Counted from the stretch's first letter, positions 35,235 to 44,709 are shown. The stretch is 64,000 nt of DNA from Flaviaestuariibacter sp. (GCA_025963645.1 JAOQAI010000017.1:1-64000), one strand, 5' to 3'. The notes: generated by a model not told the origin, from the letters alone. Translations and numbers: made by a program.

Positions 35235-36023
35235 ATGCACCCGCGCCGCAAGAGAAAGACCAATAATAATCTACGTACCGCTCTTGTAATACTGGTGTTG
35301 TCAATCGGTTTGGCGGTGGCCTATGTAGGCTACTTGTGGTTGGAAAGCCGGGAAGTAAAGATGGTGCGGTACTCAGCATTTGGTATTCCTATGCCGGTGT
35401 CTTACTCCATTCATGGCATTGATGTGAGCCGCTACCAGCAGCGCATTTCGTGGGAGGCGGTGAAGGAGATGGAAGTGTCAGGTATCCGTATCGGGTTTGC
35501 TTTTATAAAGGCCACCGAAGGCGCCCGCAGCGTTGATCCTTTCTTCAAGCGCAACTGGCGCAAGAGCCGGGAGGCTGGCGTTGTGCGGGGTGCCTATCAT
35601 TTTTTTAGTCCAACCAAAAGCGGCCGCCTGCAGGCGCAGAACTTTATTGCCCAGGTGGACCTGCAGCCCGGCGACCTGCCGCCGGTGCTGGATGTGGAGC
35701 AGGCAGGCAGGGTAAAGACTGCAACCATCCGCAAGGAAGTGAAAGCCTGGCTGGATGTGGTAGAAGAATATTATGGCGTTAAACCCATTATCTATGCAAA
35801 TATTTCGTTTTACAAACGCTACCTGGAAGGCTATGTAGATGATTACCCGCTGTGGGTGGCGCACTACCTGCAGCCTGATCAGCCGCGCATCGAGCGGGAC
35901 TGGGACTTTTGGCAGCACAGTGAAACGGGGCGGGTGAACGGGATCGTATCAAAAGTGGATTTCAATGTGTTCAATGGGGACTCGGTGGAGTTTAGGGAGC
36001 TGCTGGTCGCAAGTGGCGAGTAG
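35235..36023 (+). CDS. GH25 lysozyme-like muramidase, membrane-anchored
   Basis: The 262-residue protein has a basic N-terminus and one membrane helix (LRTALVILVLSIGLAVAYVG). The GH25 domain follows: IHGIDVSRYQQRISWEAVKE, FAFIKATEGARSVDPFFKRN, GAYHFFSPTKSG, the catalytic VLDVEQAG and YPLWVAHYLQPDQPR. The DxE pair in LDVEQ and the early Asp of HGIDVSRYQ form the GH25 active site. It probably cleaves peptidoglycan in the periplasm. TAAATTGC, a near -7 box, ends 4 nt before the ATG. Confidence 0.92.
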   Translation: MHPRRKRKTNNNLRTALVILVLSIGLAVAYVGYLWLESREVKMVRYSAFGIPMPVSYSIHGIDVSRYQQRISWEAVKEMEVSGIRIGFAFIKATEGARSVDPFFKRNWRKSREAGVVRGAYHFFSPTKSGRLQAQNFIAQVDLQPGDLPPVLDVEQAGRVKTATIRKEVKAWLDVVEEYYGVKPIIYANISFYKRYLEGYVDDYPLWVAHYLQPDQPRIERDWDFWQHSETGRVNGIVSKVDFNVFNGDSVEFRELLVASGE

Positions 36024-36136
36024 AGATTTAGTAGAAGGTCATCAAGAAAGTATCAGGTTGAGGTTGAAAATATTTCTATAAATAAACCGCGTTTGAATGA
36101 GTGGCTACTTGCTACTAACCACTCTACTAGCTAAAA

Positions 36137-36394
36137 ATGGAGACTAACGACGAACAAGAAAACTACAGCGGCAGCAGCGGACTGGATCCCCAAACGAAAC
36201 GTTATTTTAAAAAGATATTGTCGTCTTTTTTTACAGGCATCTTCTGGATGCTGCTCATGTCCACCTTGGGTCTCTATTTCAGGATGGCAATTGTAGATGA
36301 GGCCTTGCGGTGGTACAATGTTATTTTCTATATCCTTTTTGCGGGGAGCCTTGTTTGGTTAGTGCGCTATTATTACCGGATGTGGAAGGAATAA
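36137..36394 (+). CDS. Small membrane protein (85 residues), hypothetical
   Basis: The product has an acidic N-terminus (METNDEQENYSG) and two hydrophobic segments (FTGIFWMLLMSTLGLYFRMA and WYNVIFYILFAGSLVWLVRY). It ends in YYRMWKE. I believe similar proteins occur beside SCO genes in Bacteroidota but cannot name a function. It lies 86 bp upstream of the SCO gene and probably has its own promoter. The preceding 113 bp contain another weak direct/inverted CTAC-type repeat. Confidence 0.65.
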   Translation: METNDEQENYSGSSGLDPQTKRYFKKILSSFFTGIFWMLLMSTLGLYFRMAIVDEALRWYNVIFYILFAGSLVWLVRYYYRMWKE

Positions 36395-36468
36395 CGGCAA
36401 TCTTTCCTATAAACGTTTAAAGTTCAGGATAAGAATTGCTTTCGCATTCCACAGCCCTTTGCCAGCCG

Positions 36469-36476
36469 TACCTTTG
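36469..36476 (+). promoter_or_regulatory. -7 box TACCTTTG, 4 nt before the SCO-family ATG
   Basis: An exact TAnnTTTG match; the sequence TACCTTTGCGGCATG leaves 4 nt between box and start, predicting a leaderless transcript. It also shows that the longer in-frame extension from 36436 is not translated. Confidence 0.7.
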
Positions 36477-36480
36477 CGGC

Positions 36481-37089
36481 ATGTCTAAAAAGCGGCTGTT
36501 CTATATTTTGTTCTTTACCGCCATCGCCGTCGGTTTTTTCTTTGTCATGTCGGCACTGATCCCAGGTTATGCGGAGGAGCGCTTTCCGCCGATTTCCTAT
36601 GTACAACCTTTTAAATTTACCAATCAGAATGGTGAAACCGTGACCGATAAAGCCATCGAAGGAAAAGTAGTGGCAGTGAATTTCTTCTTTACCACTTGCA
36701 AGAGCGTGTGCCCAAAGATGAACAACAACCTCAGGCCTTCCTATGAAGCGTTTAAGAATGAGCCGGACTTTCTTATTCTCTCGCATACTTCCGACCCGGA
36801 GATCGATACGGTGTCTGTCTTAAAACATTATTCCGATTCCATGCAGGTTGATCCTTCCAGGTGGATGTTTCTCACCGGCCGGAAAGACAGCCTTTACAAA
36901 GCCGCCCGGCTTAGCTATAGCCTCGACGATCCGAATAATAACGTAGCCAGTGTGGAAGATGATTTTATGCACACGCAGTTTATTGCACTGGTAAACCGCA
37001 AGGGAGAAGTAGTGAAGATCTATGATGGTTTAAAAAATGGAGAGGTGGCACAGATGAAAGAAGACATCCGTAAATTGCTGAAAGAATAA
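36481..37089 (+). CDS. SCO1/SenC-family copper/redox protein
   Basis: The 202-residue protein has an N-terminal membrane anchor (LFYILFFTAIAVGFFFVMSA) and a thioredoxin-like SCO domain. The copper-binding TTCKSVCPKM (Cys 73 and Cys 77) and the later His of DDFMHTQF are present. SCO proteins deliver copper or reduce cysteines during assembly of the CuA site of cytochrome oxidase at the periplasmic face. It is followed 7 bp later by a Fur-family gene in the same direction, probably an operon linking metal delivery to a metal-responsive regulator. Confidence 0.92.
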   Translation: MSKKRLFYILFFTAIAVGFFFVMSALIPGYAEERFPPISYVQPFKFTNQNGETVTDKAIEGKVVAVNFFFTTCKSVCPKMNNNLRPSYEAFKNEPDFLILSHTSDPEIDTVSVLKHYSDSMQVDPSRWMFLTGRKDSLYKAARLSYSLDDPNNNVASVEDDFMHTQFIALVNRKGEVVKIYDGLKNGEVAQMKEDIRKLLKE

Positions 37090-37096
37090 TCTCGTT

Positions 37097-37558
37097 ATGC
37101 CCGCTACAACTACCCGATCCGCCGAAGCCAAAATAGCCGACATCCTGCGCCGTAAAAACCTCAGCGTAACCGATAGCCGCAAGAAGATCCTGTCGCTATT
37201 CCTGCAAAGCGCCGATGCCCTGGCGCATGGCGATATTGAAAAAAAAGCCGGTGAGAAGTTTGACCGCGTGACGGTGTATCGCACCCTGCAGGCTTTTGTT
37301 GAAAAGGGCATTGTTCATACCATTCCAACTATTGATAATTCCATCCTTTACGCTTTATGTAAAGATTGTAAAGAAGGGCACCACCACGATGAGCATGTGC
37401 ATTTTGTATGCCGCAACTGCAATACTACCATCTGCCTGGACGATATCGTTTCGCCGCGGATTGATCTGCCTTCAGGCTACAAAGCCGAATCGGTGCAAGT
37501 AGTGATTCATGGAGTTTGTAAGAACTGCAACCGCGGATTTGAGGATAGGAAGGATTAA
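37097..37558 (+). CDS. Fur-family metalloregulator
   Basis: The 153-residue protein has the Fur winged helix: LSVTDSRKKILSLFLQSADA, AHGDIEKKAGEKFDRVTVYR, TLQAFVEKG. Its C-terminal metal-binding part is HHHDEHVHFVCRNCNTTICL with a second pair CKNCN. The two CxxC pairs form the structural zinc site, and the histidine-rich stretch forms the regulatory site. The regulated metal (Fe, Zn or other) cannot be decided. It lies 7 bp after the SCO gene and ends before a strong terminator. Confidence 0.92.
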   Translation: MPATTTRSAEAKIADILRRKNLSVTDSRKKILSLFLQSADALAHGDIEKKAGEKFDRVTVYRTLQAFVEKGIVHTIPTIDNSILYALCKDCKEGHHHDEHVHFVCRNCNTTICLDDIVSPRIDLPSGYKAESVQVVIHGVCKNCNRGFEDRKD

Positions 37559-37606
37559 TAGGATAATTATTGATGGCTTCGTTCCTTGCCTTGACCAACA
37601 GCCAAT

Positions 37607-37637
37607 AGAAAGCCTCCGACTTCATCGGAGGCTTTCT
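37607..37637. terminator. Bidirectional terminator, 13-bp perfect stem
   Basis: AGAAAGCCTCCGA / TCGGAGGCTTTCT with a 5-nt loop lies between the convergent fur-like and S9 peptidase genes. Confidence 0.85.
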
Positions 37638-37685
37638 AATATTTCCAGCTAATCTATTAATCCACCCAAATCGTGGTTCAGATGA

Positions 37686-40097
37686 TTAGAATGTTTTTGG
37701 TGCATTCTTCACATGCTTATCCAACCACTGTCCCTGCTCCGCCAGCATGTGCAGCAAGTTCTCCTTACCGCGATAGCTATGTGCCTCGTAGGGCAGTGAC
37801 ACATACCGCACTACGCCGCCATTGCCTTTGATGGCATTGAACAGGCGTTCGCTGTTGATCGGGAACGTACCGGGGTTGTCATCGCTGTCGCCATGGATCA
37901 ATAAGATCGGTGTTTTGATCTTATCGGCATTGGTGAATGGACTCATCGCTGTGTAAAGGTCTCTTGCCTGCCAGTAAGTGCGGTCCTCATTCTGGAAGCC
38001 GAACGGCGTGAGTGTTCGATTGTAGGCACCGCTGCGGGCAATACCGGCTTTGAATAGATTGGTATGTGCTAAGAGGTTCGCCGTCATAAAGGCGCCATAG
38101 CTGTGACCACCGACGGCTACCCGGTTACGGTCGCCTACGCCCAGTTCTGCCAGCTTATTGATCGCCGCTTCCGCATTTAATTGCAATTGCTCAATGAACG
38201 TATCATTTGGCTTCTTGCCATCCTTTGCTACGATCGGCATTTCGGCATTGTCCAATACGGCATAACCTTGTGTTACATAGAACACCGGGGATGCCCAGCT
38301 TATCGTTGTAAAGCGGTCCTGCGATCCACGCACCTGCGCCGCATCGTCGGCACTGTTGAACTCTCTTGGGTAAGCCCACATTACCACGGGTAGGGCGCCG
38401 TCTTTTTCTTTATTGTAGCCCTTTGGTAAATAAAGGTCGCCGGTCAGGTCAACGCCATCGGCTCGCTTGTAAAATATCTTTTGTTTCGTCACGCCTTCCA
38501 GTTGCGGGTAAGGATTGGTGAACGAAGTGATCGGGCGATCCGCAATGCGGCGCACCAGGTCTTTGATATAGTAGTTAGGCACCATCTTTTGCGATTCGCG
38601 GCGGGTCAGTATCACCAGGTTTACCGGGTCTATCACATCGGCTACAAACTCGTAGGTGCCAGGCGTGGCGCGCCATAGAATCTCGCTCTTCTTCGTATTC
38701 AGGTCATACTTTGCCAGGAAAGGCAGGTCACCTTTTGCAGAAGCGCCGACCGTATTATTCATCAGCAGCTTGGTACCGCCATCCAGTGTTTGTATCACGT
38801 AACGTCCCCAGGCATTCTTGTGCGTTACAGGAGAGCCAGGATTATTATAGGCATCGTTCTGGCTCAGGTCGTAAATTTTCTCTAAATTGCTGTTGCCGTT
38901 CATGTACTTGCTTACCCGTGTCGTTTGCTTGCTGCGCAATCCTTCATTCACAAGTGCAAAACCGGCATCCGTAAAGCTCATGCCGCGGTAGCGCATACCT
39001 GTGCGAAACAATTCTTTCGCCTGCCCGGTGAAAGGGGCAGAAAGCGCATACACCGCATCGTGGTGCGGCACTTCTTTTTTAATAAGCCCGCTGTCCAACG
39101 GTTGTGCCCAAACGATGGTAGCGGCCTCATCATCGCGCCAATCAAAGCCACGCGGCAGGTTCTGCGTGTTGTCATAACCACTTGGTGTGCCTTCGCTTGA
39201 TGGCAGGGTTGCCAATACTTTTACGGTTGTTCCTTTTAGATCGGTGATAGCCACGGTAGAAGGAAAGCCTCCAGCGGTCACGAGGTAAGAATACGGCTTA
39301 CGAACCGTGCGGGTCAGCATATACTTTTTATCCGGCGACAGGCTGCTGGATAAGTAAATAGCCGGTGAACCGATCTTCGTTTCTACACCACCAGTATTCT
39401 GTATCAATTGGGATGTGGTATAGAATTCAAATACATCCTCATCGTATGGGGATTTGATCAGATCCTGGAAAGTAGCGCTGGGAGCGGCTTTGCCCATGGC
39501 TTCCTGTACCGTTGGTCCTTTTGGCGTGACCGCTTTTTTAGGAGCTGCTGTAGCCGGTTTCATGGCTGCTTTATAAACAATGCTATTATCGTCCATCCAG
39601 AAGAAGGGGGCACCCAGCGTGGTGTTCACCGCCTGTTTGCTGATCTTGGTTGCTTTCTTCGTAGCTACATCAATCGTGTACAGGTCCACCCGGTTGCCTG
39701 TTGTATTCAGGAAAGCGATCTTGTTTTCACTCGGATTCCAGCTGGCGTTTGACGCCAGCATTTCGGCAGGCAAACCAGTCACTGGAAATTCCTTACCGCT
39801 CTTAATATCCTTAAGTTTAAACCCGTTGATATACGTAGCACGGCTTGGTGCAAAATTGTTTGGGTTGAGACGAAGTCCGGCTACGCGAAGCTCCGGTTGG
39901 CCTAACTCTTCTACCGTTGAATACGGGTTGCGTTCACTTAGTAACATCCAGCTTGCTTTGCTGTCAATAGACACGCCGGGTGTTGGCTTAGCAAGAAGCA
40001 GGTCGGCTACATCCTTTGCCGGGACCTTGTAACCATCCTGTGCAAGGGATGGTAAATAAGTAGCTGCTACGAGCAGCCATAAAAAAGCTTTCTTCAT
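37686..40097 (-). CDS. Secreted S9-family serine peptidase (glutamyl endopeptidase-like)
   Basis: The 803-residue protein has a signal peptide (MKKAFLWLLVAATYLPSLAQ) and an N-terminal beta-propeller-like region of about 550 residues. A C-terminal prolyl-oligopeptidase catalytic domain follows. The nucleophile elbow is VGGHSYGAFMTANLL, the Asp lies in LLIHGDSDDNPG and the His in LPYEAHSYRGKEN. The propeller region contains an Ala/Pro/Lys-rich insert (KPATAAPKKAVTPKGP). It resembles the S9D chloroplast-type glutamyl endopeptidases found in Bacteroidota. It probably acts in the periplasm on peptides. Confidence 0.9.
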   Translation of the reverse strand: MKKAFLWLLVAATYLPSLAQDGYKVPAKDVADLLLAKPTPGVSIDSKASWMLLSERNPYSTVEELGQPELRVAGLRLNPNNFAPSRATYINGFKLKDIKSGKEFPVTGLPAEMLASNASWNPSENKIAFLNTTGNRVDLYTIDVATKKATKISKQAVNTTLGAPFFWMDDNSIVYKAAMKPATAAPKKAVTPKGPTVQEAMGKAAPSATFQDLIKSPYDEDVFEFYTTSQLIQNTGGVETKIGSPAIYLSSSLSPDKKYMLTRTVRKPYSYLVTAGGFPSTVAITDLKGTTVKVLATLPSSEGTPSGYDNTQNLPRGFDWRDDEAATIVWAQPLDSGLIKKEVPHHDAVYALSAPFTGQAKELFRTGMRYRGMSFTDAGFALVNEGLRSKQTTRVSKYMNGNSNLEKIYDLSQNDAYNNPGSPVTHKNAWGRYVIQTLDGGTKLLMNNTVGASAKGDLPFLAKYDLNTKKSEILWRATPGTYEFVADVIDPVNLVILTRRESQKMVPNYYIKDLVRRIADRPITSFTNPYPQLEGVTKQKIFYKRADGVDLTGDLYLPKGYNKEKDGALPVVMWAYPREFNSADDAAQVRGSQDRFTTISWASPVFYVTQGYAVLDNAEMPIVAKDGKKPNDTFIEQLQLNAEAAINKLAELGVGDRNRVAVGGHSYGAFMTANLLAHTNLFKAGIARSGAYNRTLTPFGFQNEDRTYWQARDLYTAMSPFTNADKIKTPILLIHGDSDDNPGTFPINSERLFNAIKGNGGVVRYVSLPYEAHSYRGKENLLHMLAEQGQWLDKHVKNAPKTF

Positions 40098-40275
40098 GTG
40101 TATGTGTTTGGAGTTTGAAACTGGGTGTGTAAGATAAGCGGAAGTGCTGATATGTAAGTGAAGGGATTGAGGAGCGGAACCCTTTTTATATAAGCATAAT
40201 CATCTCAATCTTAGCTACCTCATCCATAAATTTTCCTGCCCGATGTAAAGACTTCATTCATATTACCTGTTATCT

Positions 40276-40851
40276 CTACTCACAACTCCCATTTACCAGC
40301 TTTTCCAGTTTCAAGTATCCCAAATGCATCTCATCCTCCAACCCCTCTTCGGCAGCAGGGCGTATCATCACCCGGTAACGCCGCTTCATTTCCGCAGGAA
40401 GAATATCCCGGATGTCATACACATCATCCACGTCCACGCCCCACTTATCATCTACATGTGCCGTAGCGCCTTTAAAGCCTGTATGTTGGAAGAAAGCGGT
40501 GCCTTTCGCTTGCCGAACCGCTTCACCTTTATCGGCTGCCGCTACCAGCATTTTGTAATGAAACTCTTCAAACTCGCCCGGCTTATAGCCCCCGAGGTTA
40601 ATAAAGAAAAGGGCAAATCCATTGTCCGGTGGCGCATCCGTAGCTAAGACGGCTTCAATGGGATAACCGCCCACCCGCCGCACTTCCCGCCAGGCATCCA
40701 CGTGCAGCTTGCCCTTCGCTTCCGGCCAAAAAAGGTTCATGGCGGGTACCAGCTCTTCCATCGAATCGGCTATTCCGAAGAACACATCATGTTGTTCCGT
40801 GTGCCGCCCTTCGGGCCGGCAACCAAGCAGGATCATATACAATTGGGGCAT
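40276..40851 (-). CDS. DUF1543 domain protein
   Basis: The 191-residue protein begins MPQLYMILLGCRPEGRHTEQ and has HDVFFGIADSMEELVPAMN, DAWREVRRVGGY and LFFINLGGYKPGEFEEFHYK, the conserved blocks of DUF1543. The family has an alpha/beta structure and no known function. No signal peptide is present. It stands alone, with 178 bp of unremarkable sequence between it and the S9 gene start. Confidence 0.85.
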   Translation of the reverse strand: MPQLYMILLGCRPEGRHTEQHDVFFGIADSMEELVPAMNLFWPEAKGKLHVDAWREVRRVGGYPIEAVLATDAPPDNGFALFFINLGGYKPGEFEEFHYKMLVAAADKGEAVRQAKGTAFFQHTGFKGATAHVDDKWGVDVDDVYDIRDILPAEMKRRYRVMIRPAAEEGLEDEMHLGYLKLEKLVNGSCE

Positions 40852-41056
40852 GGCCTAAAATTCGGAAACAAACGCATATACACGCAATTACCTTTTGATC
40901 CCGGCAAGGGTTTTAGCTGAATCCACGATGTCAAGGGATAGAGCAGCATGGGAAAACCGCTTACGCCCAGTACGGACGTGTAGGGAAACTCAGGCATAAA
41001 AATCCCGCTATCACGATAAAGAGCAGGCGGCCTTCGTTTGCTCAGTACAAAAAAGA
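40852..41056. other. Intergenic stretch without a recognised gene
   Basis: Minus-strand reading gives a short open stretch (PEFPYTSVLGVSGFPMLLYP) without a start or recognisable relatives. I see no RNA gene or promoter here. Together with 41079-41230 and 41649-41737 it flanks the M16 pseudogene. Confidence 0.4.
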
Positions 41057-41078
41057 GACCCCTGTGGAAACAGGGGTC
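41057..41078. terminator. Terminator hairpin
   Basis: GACCCCTGT-GGAA-ACAGGGGTC, a 9-bp perfect stem with a GNRA-type loop, is flanked on the left by A-runs, so it terminates minus-strand transcription. It is probably left over from the operon that contained the decayed M16 gene. Confidence 0.75.
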
Positions 41079-41230
41079 GCAACCAAAACTAACTGCTTAT
41101 GAGAAATTCACTGCTTAAGTGAGACTAATACAATTGCAATAATGTTGCCATCATCCTGGGATCGCAATACAGTAGGTCCCAACTGAATACCAAGGAATAC
41201 CGGAAAAGCATTCACCTCTTCGTTAACTAC

Positions 41231-41648
41231 TCAAAACTCCTTCTTATGAAGCATAATAGGTTCGCCAAAAACCCAATTCTTTAACCTGGGCAATTGTGTT
41301 TTCGCATCACCCACTACCAGCCAGATCATTTTGTTTGTATCGAGGTATTTTTGGGACAATTAGACTTTACGTTCCCGAAGCTGCTGTGTCAACTGCGATG
41401 CAAATCCACCGCCTCCCAAAATATAGTTCATCACCGTAGCCAGGTAGTAATCTTTGTCCAGTGGCGGCTAATGCAGGATAATCAAACCGGATCACCGATT
41501 GCTTCGCATCCGGCACATCATAAACATCGACCTGGGATTGTTGCAGCGCTTTTGGCGTAGCATAGGTTGGAATGGAAACCGGCTTTGCTTCCCAGTAGTA
41601 GTAAGCGGCAAGTGGCGCTGTGACAGCTGCCTTGCTTAACGTCTTTCC
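41231..41648 (-). pseudogene. M16-family peptidase pseudogene (C-terminal half, several lesions)
   Basis: The minus strand reads LAAYYYWEAKPVSIPTYATP, YDVPDAKQSVIRFDYPALAA, then needs a frame change near 41461 to continue KDYYLATVMNYILGGGGFAS and QLTQQLRERKV, followed by TAA. Directly after the stop it resumes as KYLDTNKMIWLVVGDAKTQL and PRLKNWVFGEPIMLHKKEF. The blocks are the C-terminal half of an M16 peptidase. About 90-100 codons between QLRE and KYLD are deleted, and the N-terminal catalytic half is absent. It is a different lineage from the intact M16 pair at 27.9-30.4 kb. Confidence 0.85.
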
Positions 41649-41737
41649 AGCTTATGCTAAGGATGCCGACTCAGCCAAATGATTGTACATTCATTTTCTT
41701 TCCCGCGCCTTCCGCGCCATCTGCGAAGCACAAAACA

Positions 41738-41765
41738 AAGAAGGCTCCCAAACAGGAGCCTTCGG
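41738..41765 (-). terminator. Terminator hairpin after the padR-pspC operon
   Basis: AAGGCTCC / GGAGCCTT with a 6-nt loop, followed on the minus strand by CTTTGTTTTG, lies about 45 bp downstream of the PspC gene stop. Confidence 0.75.
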
Positions 41766-41808
41766 CATACAACTTTTTATAAGAGTTGCCAACTTCAACC
41801 GAGGTTGT

Positions 41809-44031
41809 TTATATCGTTCCGGGAGAGACGGGAGAAGGAATGCCGGCTACGGTTTCGCCTACGCTGCCGTCACGTTTAAGTGCGGTACCTTTTGAAGTAT
41901 CCACTGCGGCAGGAGCATCTTCTATTCGCTCTTCACGCTCTCTCAGGCGGCGGCGGTCTTCTTCCAGGCTGCGCTCTTTTTCGTCAATGATGCGCTGCAG
42001 GCTGTCTTTGTTTGTGGGCTTGTATTCATACACGCCTTCCTTATTCTGCTGGATCGGCTGCGAAGAATCAATCAGCTCACCATCGGGGTTCATAATATAG
42101 TCCACACCGGGCTTCCAGTCATAGTACATATCATCATCCCAATCGATGTCCCATTCTTTGCGGTAGCGTGAGTAGGTACCCTTCTCACGGATGCGAACAT
42201 TCCAGCTATGTAGGCGGTCGTTCACGCTTTCATCAAAGCGTACCCGTTTACCCACCGGCACCCGTACGGTAACGATCACTTTCTGACCGCGGAACTTTTG
42301 CTCTTTGCCTACCGCGAAACCACTTCCGAGGTTCAGCAGGCTATCCAGGGATGTAACTGTGTAAGCAATTTGCTGCGCTCTTGCGGCTGCTTCGTTGCGG
42401 TTGCGACCGGCGCTGTATTTCCATACGGTAACATGATAATTAGCATCTTCACTTTTCTCAAAGCGAACCTTTACATCAGACAGCTTAAGCGAATCATTGG
42501 TGATATCCCAGCCATCATTGTCATGACGATCGCCATTGATAAAGCTATATGTACCGCTGTACTCGATTGCCGGCTCCTGCACACCGATGATCATGCGTTC
42601 ACCCGGTTGGGTTATGGCAATTTCCTGCGGCGTTTTGTTGTAGTAGCGGAAGCTGCGGGCCATAGTGCCCCCGAAAATGGCAGCAGTGATGATGCCAAGC
42701 ACCCAAAGTCCGCCGAATACCCAAGGCAGGTAGCGGCTGTGCGTTGGCACCCGCATTATGCGACGGATCAACCAGGTAATTAGCGCGATCATTGGAACGC
42801 CAAACACCAATAAGACAGAGGTCCAGGCAAGGAATTTTTGAGAGAACCCTTCCAGCACAAAGTTGTTGGCAATCTCGCCAAAGCCGCCGAACACGAAAGC
42901 AATAACGATCACAAAGAACATAAGGGCAAAGAAACCGGCTACACAAAACAGAAAAGCTTTGAGAAGAACCCCGATTATATGACCTACGCCATTGGCTACC
43001 GGGCGGGCACTTTGCGATACTTCCTGAGCGAAGGAGCGGCCACGGGTATTCACATAACCCTGCGCTTCTTTAGACCAGGTCTGGGCGGTTTCTTTTACTT
43101 CCTGTCCAAAAGCCTTTGCTCCTGTCTTGAAGTTTTCCATTTCGCTTTGTACATTCTGCTTAATGCGGTTCACATCTACGTTCTCGCCACGCATCTCCAT
43201 CTTCTCATAGGTGCTTTTTGCTTCCGGTAAGATGATCCAAAGGATGATATAGGCTAAGATGAACGTACCAGTAAAGGACCCGATGAGGATGTTCGGGAAA
43301 ATGTCGCCGTGGATATTAAAGAACAACCCGTTGAGGATACCGAATAAAATGTTCAATAATAACGGAGCGGCAAAGATGAGGCGCACCGTCCAGGGCTGAA
43401 AGTTGAAATAAGCACCGATACCGCCGGCTACACCACCCAGAATGCGATCATCGGGGTTGCGGAAGAAGCGCTTGGTAGCAGTTGGCAACAGCGGACGCTT
43501 CGGTACGAAGATCCACAGGATAATATAAAGAAGGAAGCCTGTTCCTGCACCAAACATCAGCAATACAAAGATGATGCGAACGATAGCCGGGTCGATGCCG
43601 AGGTAGTTAGCAATACCCGAGCTTACACCACCAACGATCTTGTCTGCTGAATCGCGGTAAAGGCGCCCTTTTGGTGCTTTGAAATTAGAGAAAGGATTAT
43701 TGCTTTGTGTGCTGCCCGTGCTACCGGTTCCTGCAGCAGTGCTGGCAGTGGTTGGCTCGGCGGCATCCACTTCTTCAAAGTCTTCGATGCGACCCATCGC
43801 GGTGATGATCTCTTCGATGTCGGCTTCGGAAACGGCAGGAGCGCCTTTCTTTACCTTTTCGTTCATCAGCTCGGCAATGCGGCTTTCGATGTCGTTGATG
43901 ATCTCGTCGCGGCCTTCTTCATTAGCGAAGTAGCGGCGCAGGCTCTCTATATAACGTTGCAAACTTTCGTAGGCGGCGTCCTCAATGGGTATCACCCTGC
44001 CAGATAAGTTTATGTTGATAATCTTTTTCAT
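41809..44031 (-). CDS. Large PspC-domain membrane protein
   Basis: The 740-residue protein starts with a cytoplasmic ~90-residue acidic region (IININLSGRVIPIEDAAYES). Two consecutive PspC domains follow: RDSADKIVGGVSSGIANYLG and RNPDDRILGGVAGGIGAYFN, each with a following membrane helix. Further helices and a long periplasmic-type C-terminal part end in a charged coiled coil (DEKERSLEEDRRRLREREER). PspC proteins sense or buffer inner-membrane stress. It is encoded 23 bp after a PadR-family regulator and very probably controlled by it, a frequent Bacteroidota pairing. Confidence 0.88.
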   Translation of the reverse strand: MKKIININLSGRVIPIEDAAYESLQRYIESLRRYFANEEGRDEIINDIESRIAELMNEKVKKGAPAVSEADIEEIITAMGRIEDFEEVDAAEPTTASTAAGTGSTGSTQSNNPFSNFKAPKGRLYRDSADKIVGGVSSGIANYLGIDPAIVRIIFVLLMFGAGTGFLLYIILWIFVPKRPLLPTATKRFFRNPDDRILGGVAGGIGAYFNFQPWTVRLIFAAPLLLNILFGILNGLFFNIHGDIFPNILIGSFTGTFILAYIILWIILPEAKSTYEKMEMRGENVDVNRIKQNVQSEMENFKTGAKAFGQEVKETAQTWSKEAQGYVNTRGRSFAQEVSQSARPVANGVGHIIGVLLKAFLFCVAGFFALMFFVIVIAFVFGGFGEIANNFVLEGFSQKFLAWTSVLLVFGVPMIALITWLIRRIMRVPTHSRYLPWVFGGLWVLGIITAAIFGGTMARSFRYYNKTPQEIAITQPGERMIIGVQEPAIEYSGTYSFINGDRHDNDGWDITNDSLKLSDVKVRFEKSEDANYHVTVWKYSAGRNRNEAAARAQQIAYTVTSLDSLLNLGSGFAVGKEQKFRGQKVIVTVRVPVGKRVRFDESVNDRLHSWNVRIREKGTYSRYRKEWDIDWDDDMYYDWKPGVDYIMNPDGELIDSSQPIQQNKEGVYEYKPTNKDSLQRIIDEKERSLEEDRRRLREREERIEDAPAAVDTSKGTALKRDGSVGETVAGIPSPVSPGTI

Positions 44032-44054
44032 GATGTTGTGGTTTGGTTGAAGTT

Positions 44055-44399
44055 TTAAGATGGGGTTTCGGCGCCACCATTGGTTAATGCGTTCACGCCG
44101 TTGGAGAGTTCCTGCCAGGTCTGTTCGAGTTCGCCATAGAAGGCCTCGCCTTTTTCCGTGAGCAGGAAGTATTTGCGGGGCGGACCGGAAGAACTTTCTA
44201 CCCAGCGGTAAGTAAGCATTTCGGCGTTCTTGAGGCGGGTAAGCAGCGGGTAAAGCGTGCCCTCCAGGATGTGCAGCTTGGCGCCCTTCATCTCTTCCAC
44301 AATGTCGGAGGGGTAGGCCTCGCCCCGGCGAATAATGGAGAGAATACAGAACTCCAGGATACCCTTGCGCATCTGGCTTTGTGTATTTTCGATATTCAT
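44055..44399 (-). CDS. PadR-family transcriptional regulator
   Basis: The 114-residue protein is a compact PadR winged helix: QMRKGILEFCILSIIRRGEA, YPSDIVEEMKGAKLHILEGT, LYPLLTRLKNAEMLTYRWVE, with the SSSGPPRKYFLLTEKG wing. It is the first gene of an operon with the PspC protein. The promoter at 44482-44512 (TTG-N20-TACATTTG) serves both, and PadR autoregulation there is likely. Confidence 0.92.
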   Translation of the reverse strand: MNIENTQSQMRKGILEFCILSIIRRGEAYPSDIVEEMKGAKLHILEGTLYPLLTRLKNAEMLTYRWVESSSGPPRKYFLLTEKGEAFYGELEQTWQELSNGVNALTNGGAETPS

Positions 44400-44481
44400 G
44401 ATCTGTTTGTTTTTAAATCTTTCTCCCTTTTGGTCAGCTACACCGGTGAGGAGCGAAGACGGTGAAATAACATTGACATCA

Positions 44482-44512
44482 CAAATGTATGGTGTTATTT
44501 GGTACTATGCAA
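44482..44512 (-). promoter_or_regulatory. Promoter of the padR-pspC operon (TTG-N20-TACATTTG)
   Basis: On the minus strand a TTG (44510-44512) is followed after 20 nt by TACATTTG (44482-44489), the full Bacteroidota -33/-7 arrangement. It lies about 83 bp before the padR start. Confidence 0.7.
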
Positions 44513-44709
44513 ACTATACTACCTGTTTTTTTATGGTAACTGTGGATGCAGGTTAGGAGAATATCACCTAAGTGATTGATTTTTAACGTAAAGTGATGAC
44601 GACACTTTTTTTGATTAATTACAAAAGGTAAGAAGCATTGATAAGTGGCAGGCTTGGGAAGGCAGATTCCAACCCAAACTGGCTGCTGCATGTTTTACCG
44701 TGGTGGGTG

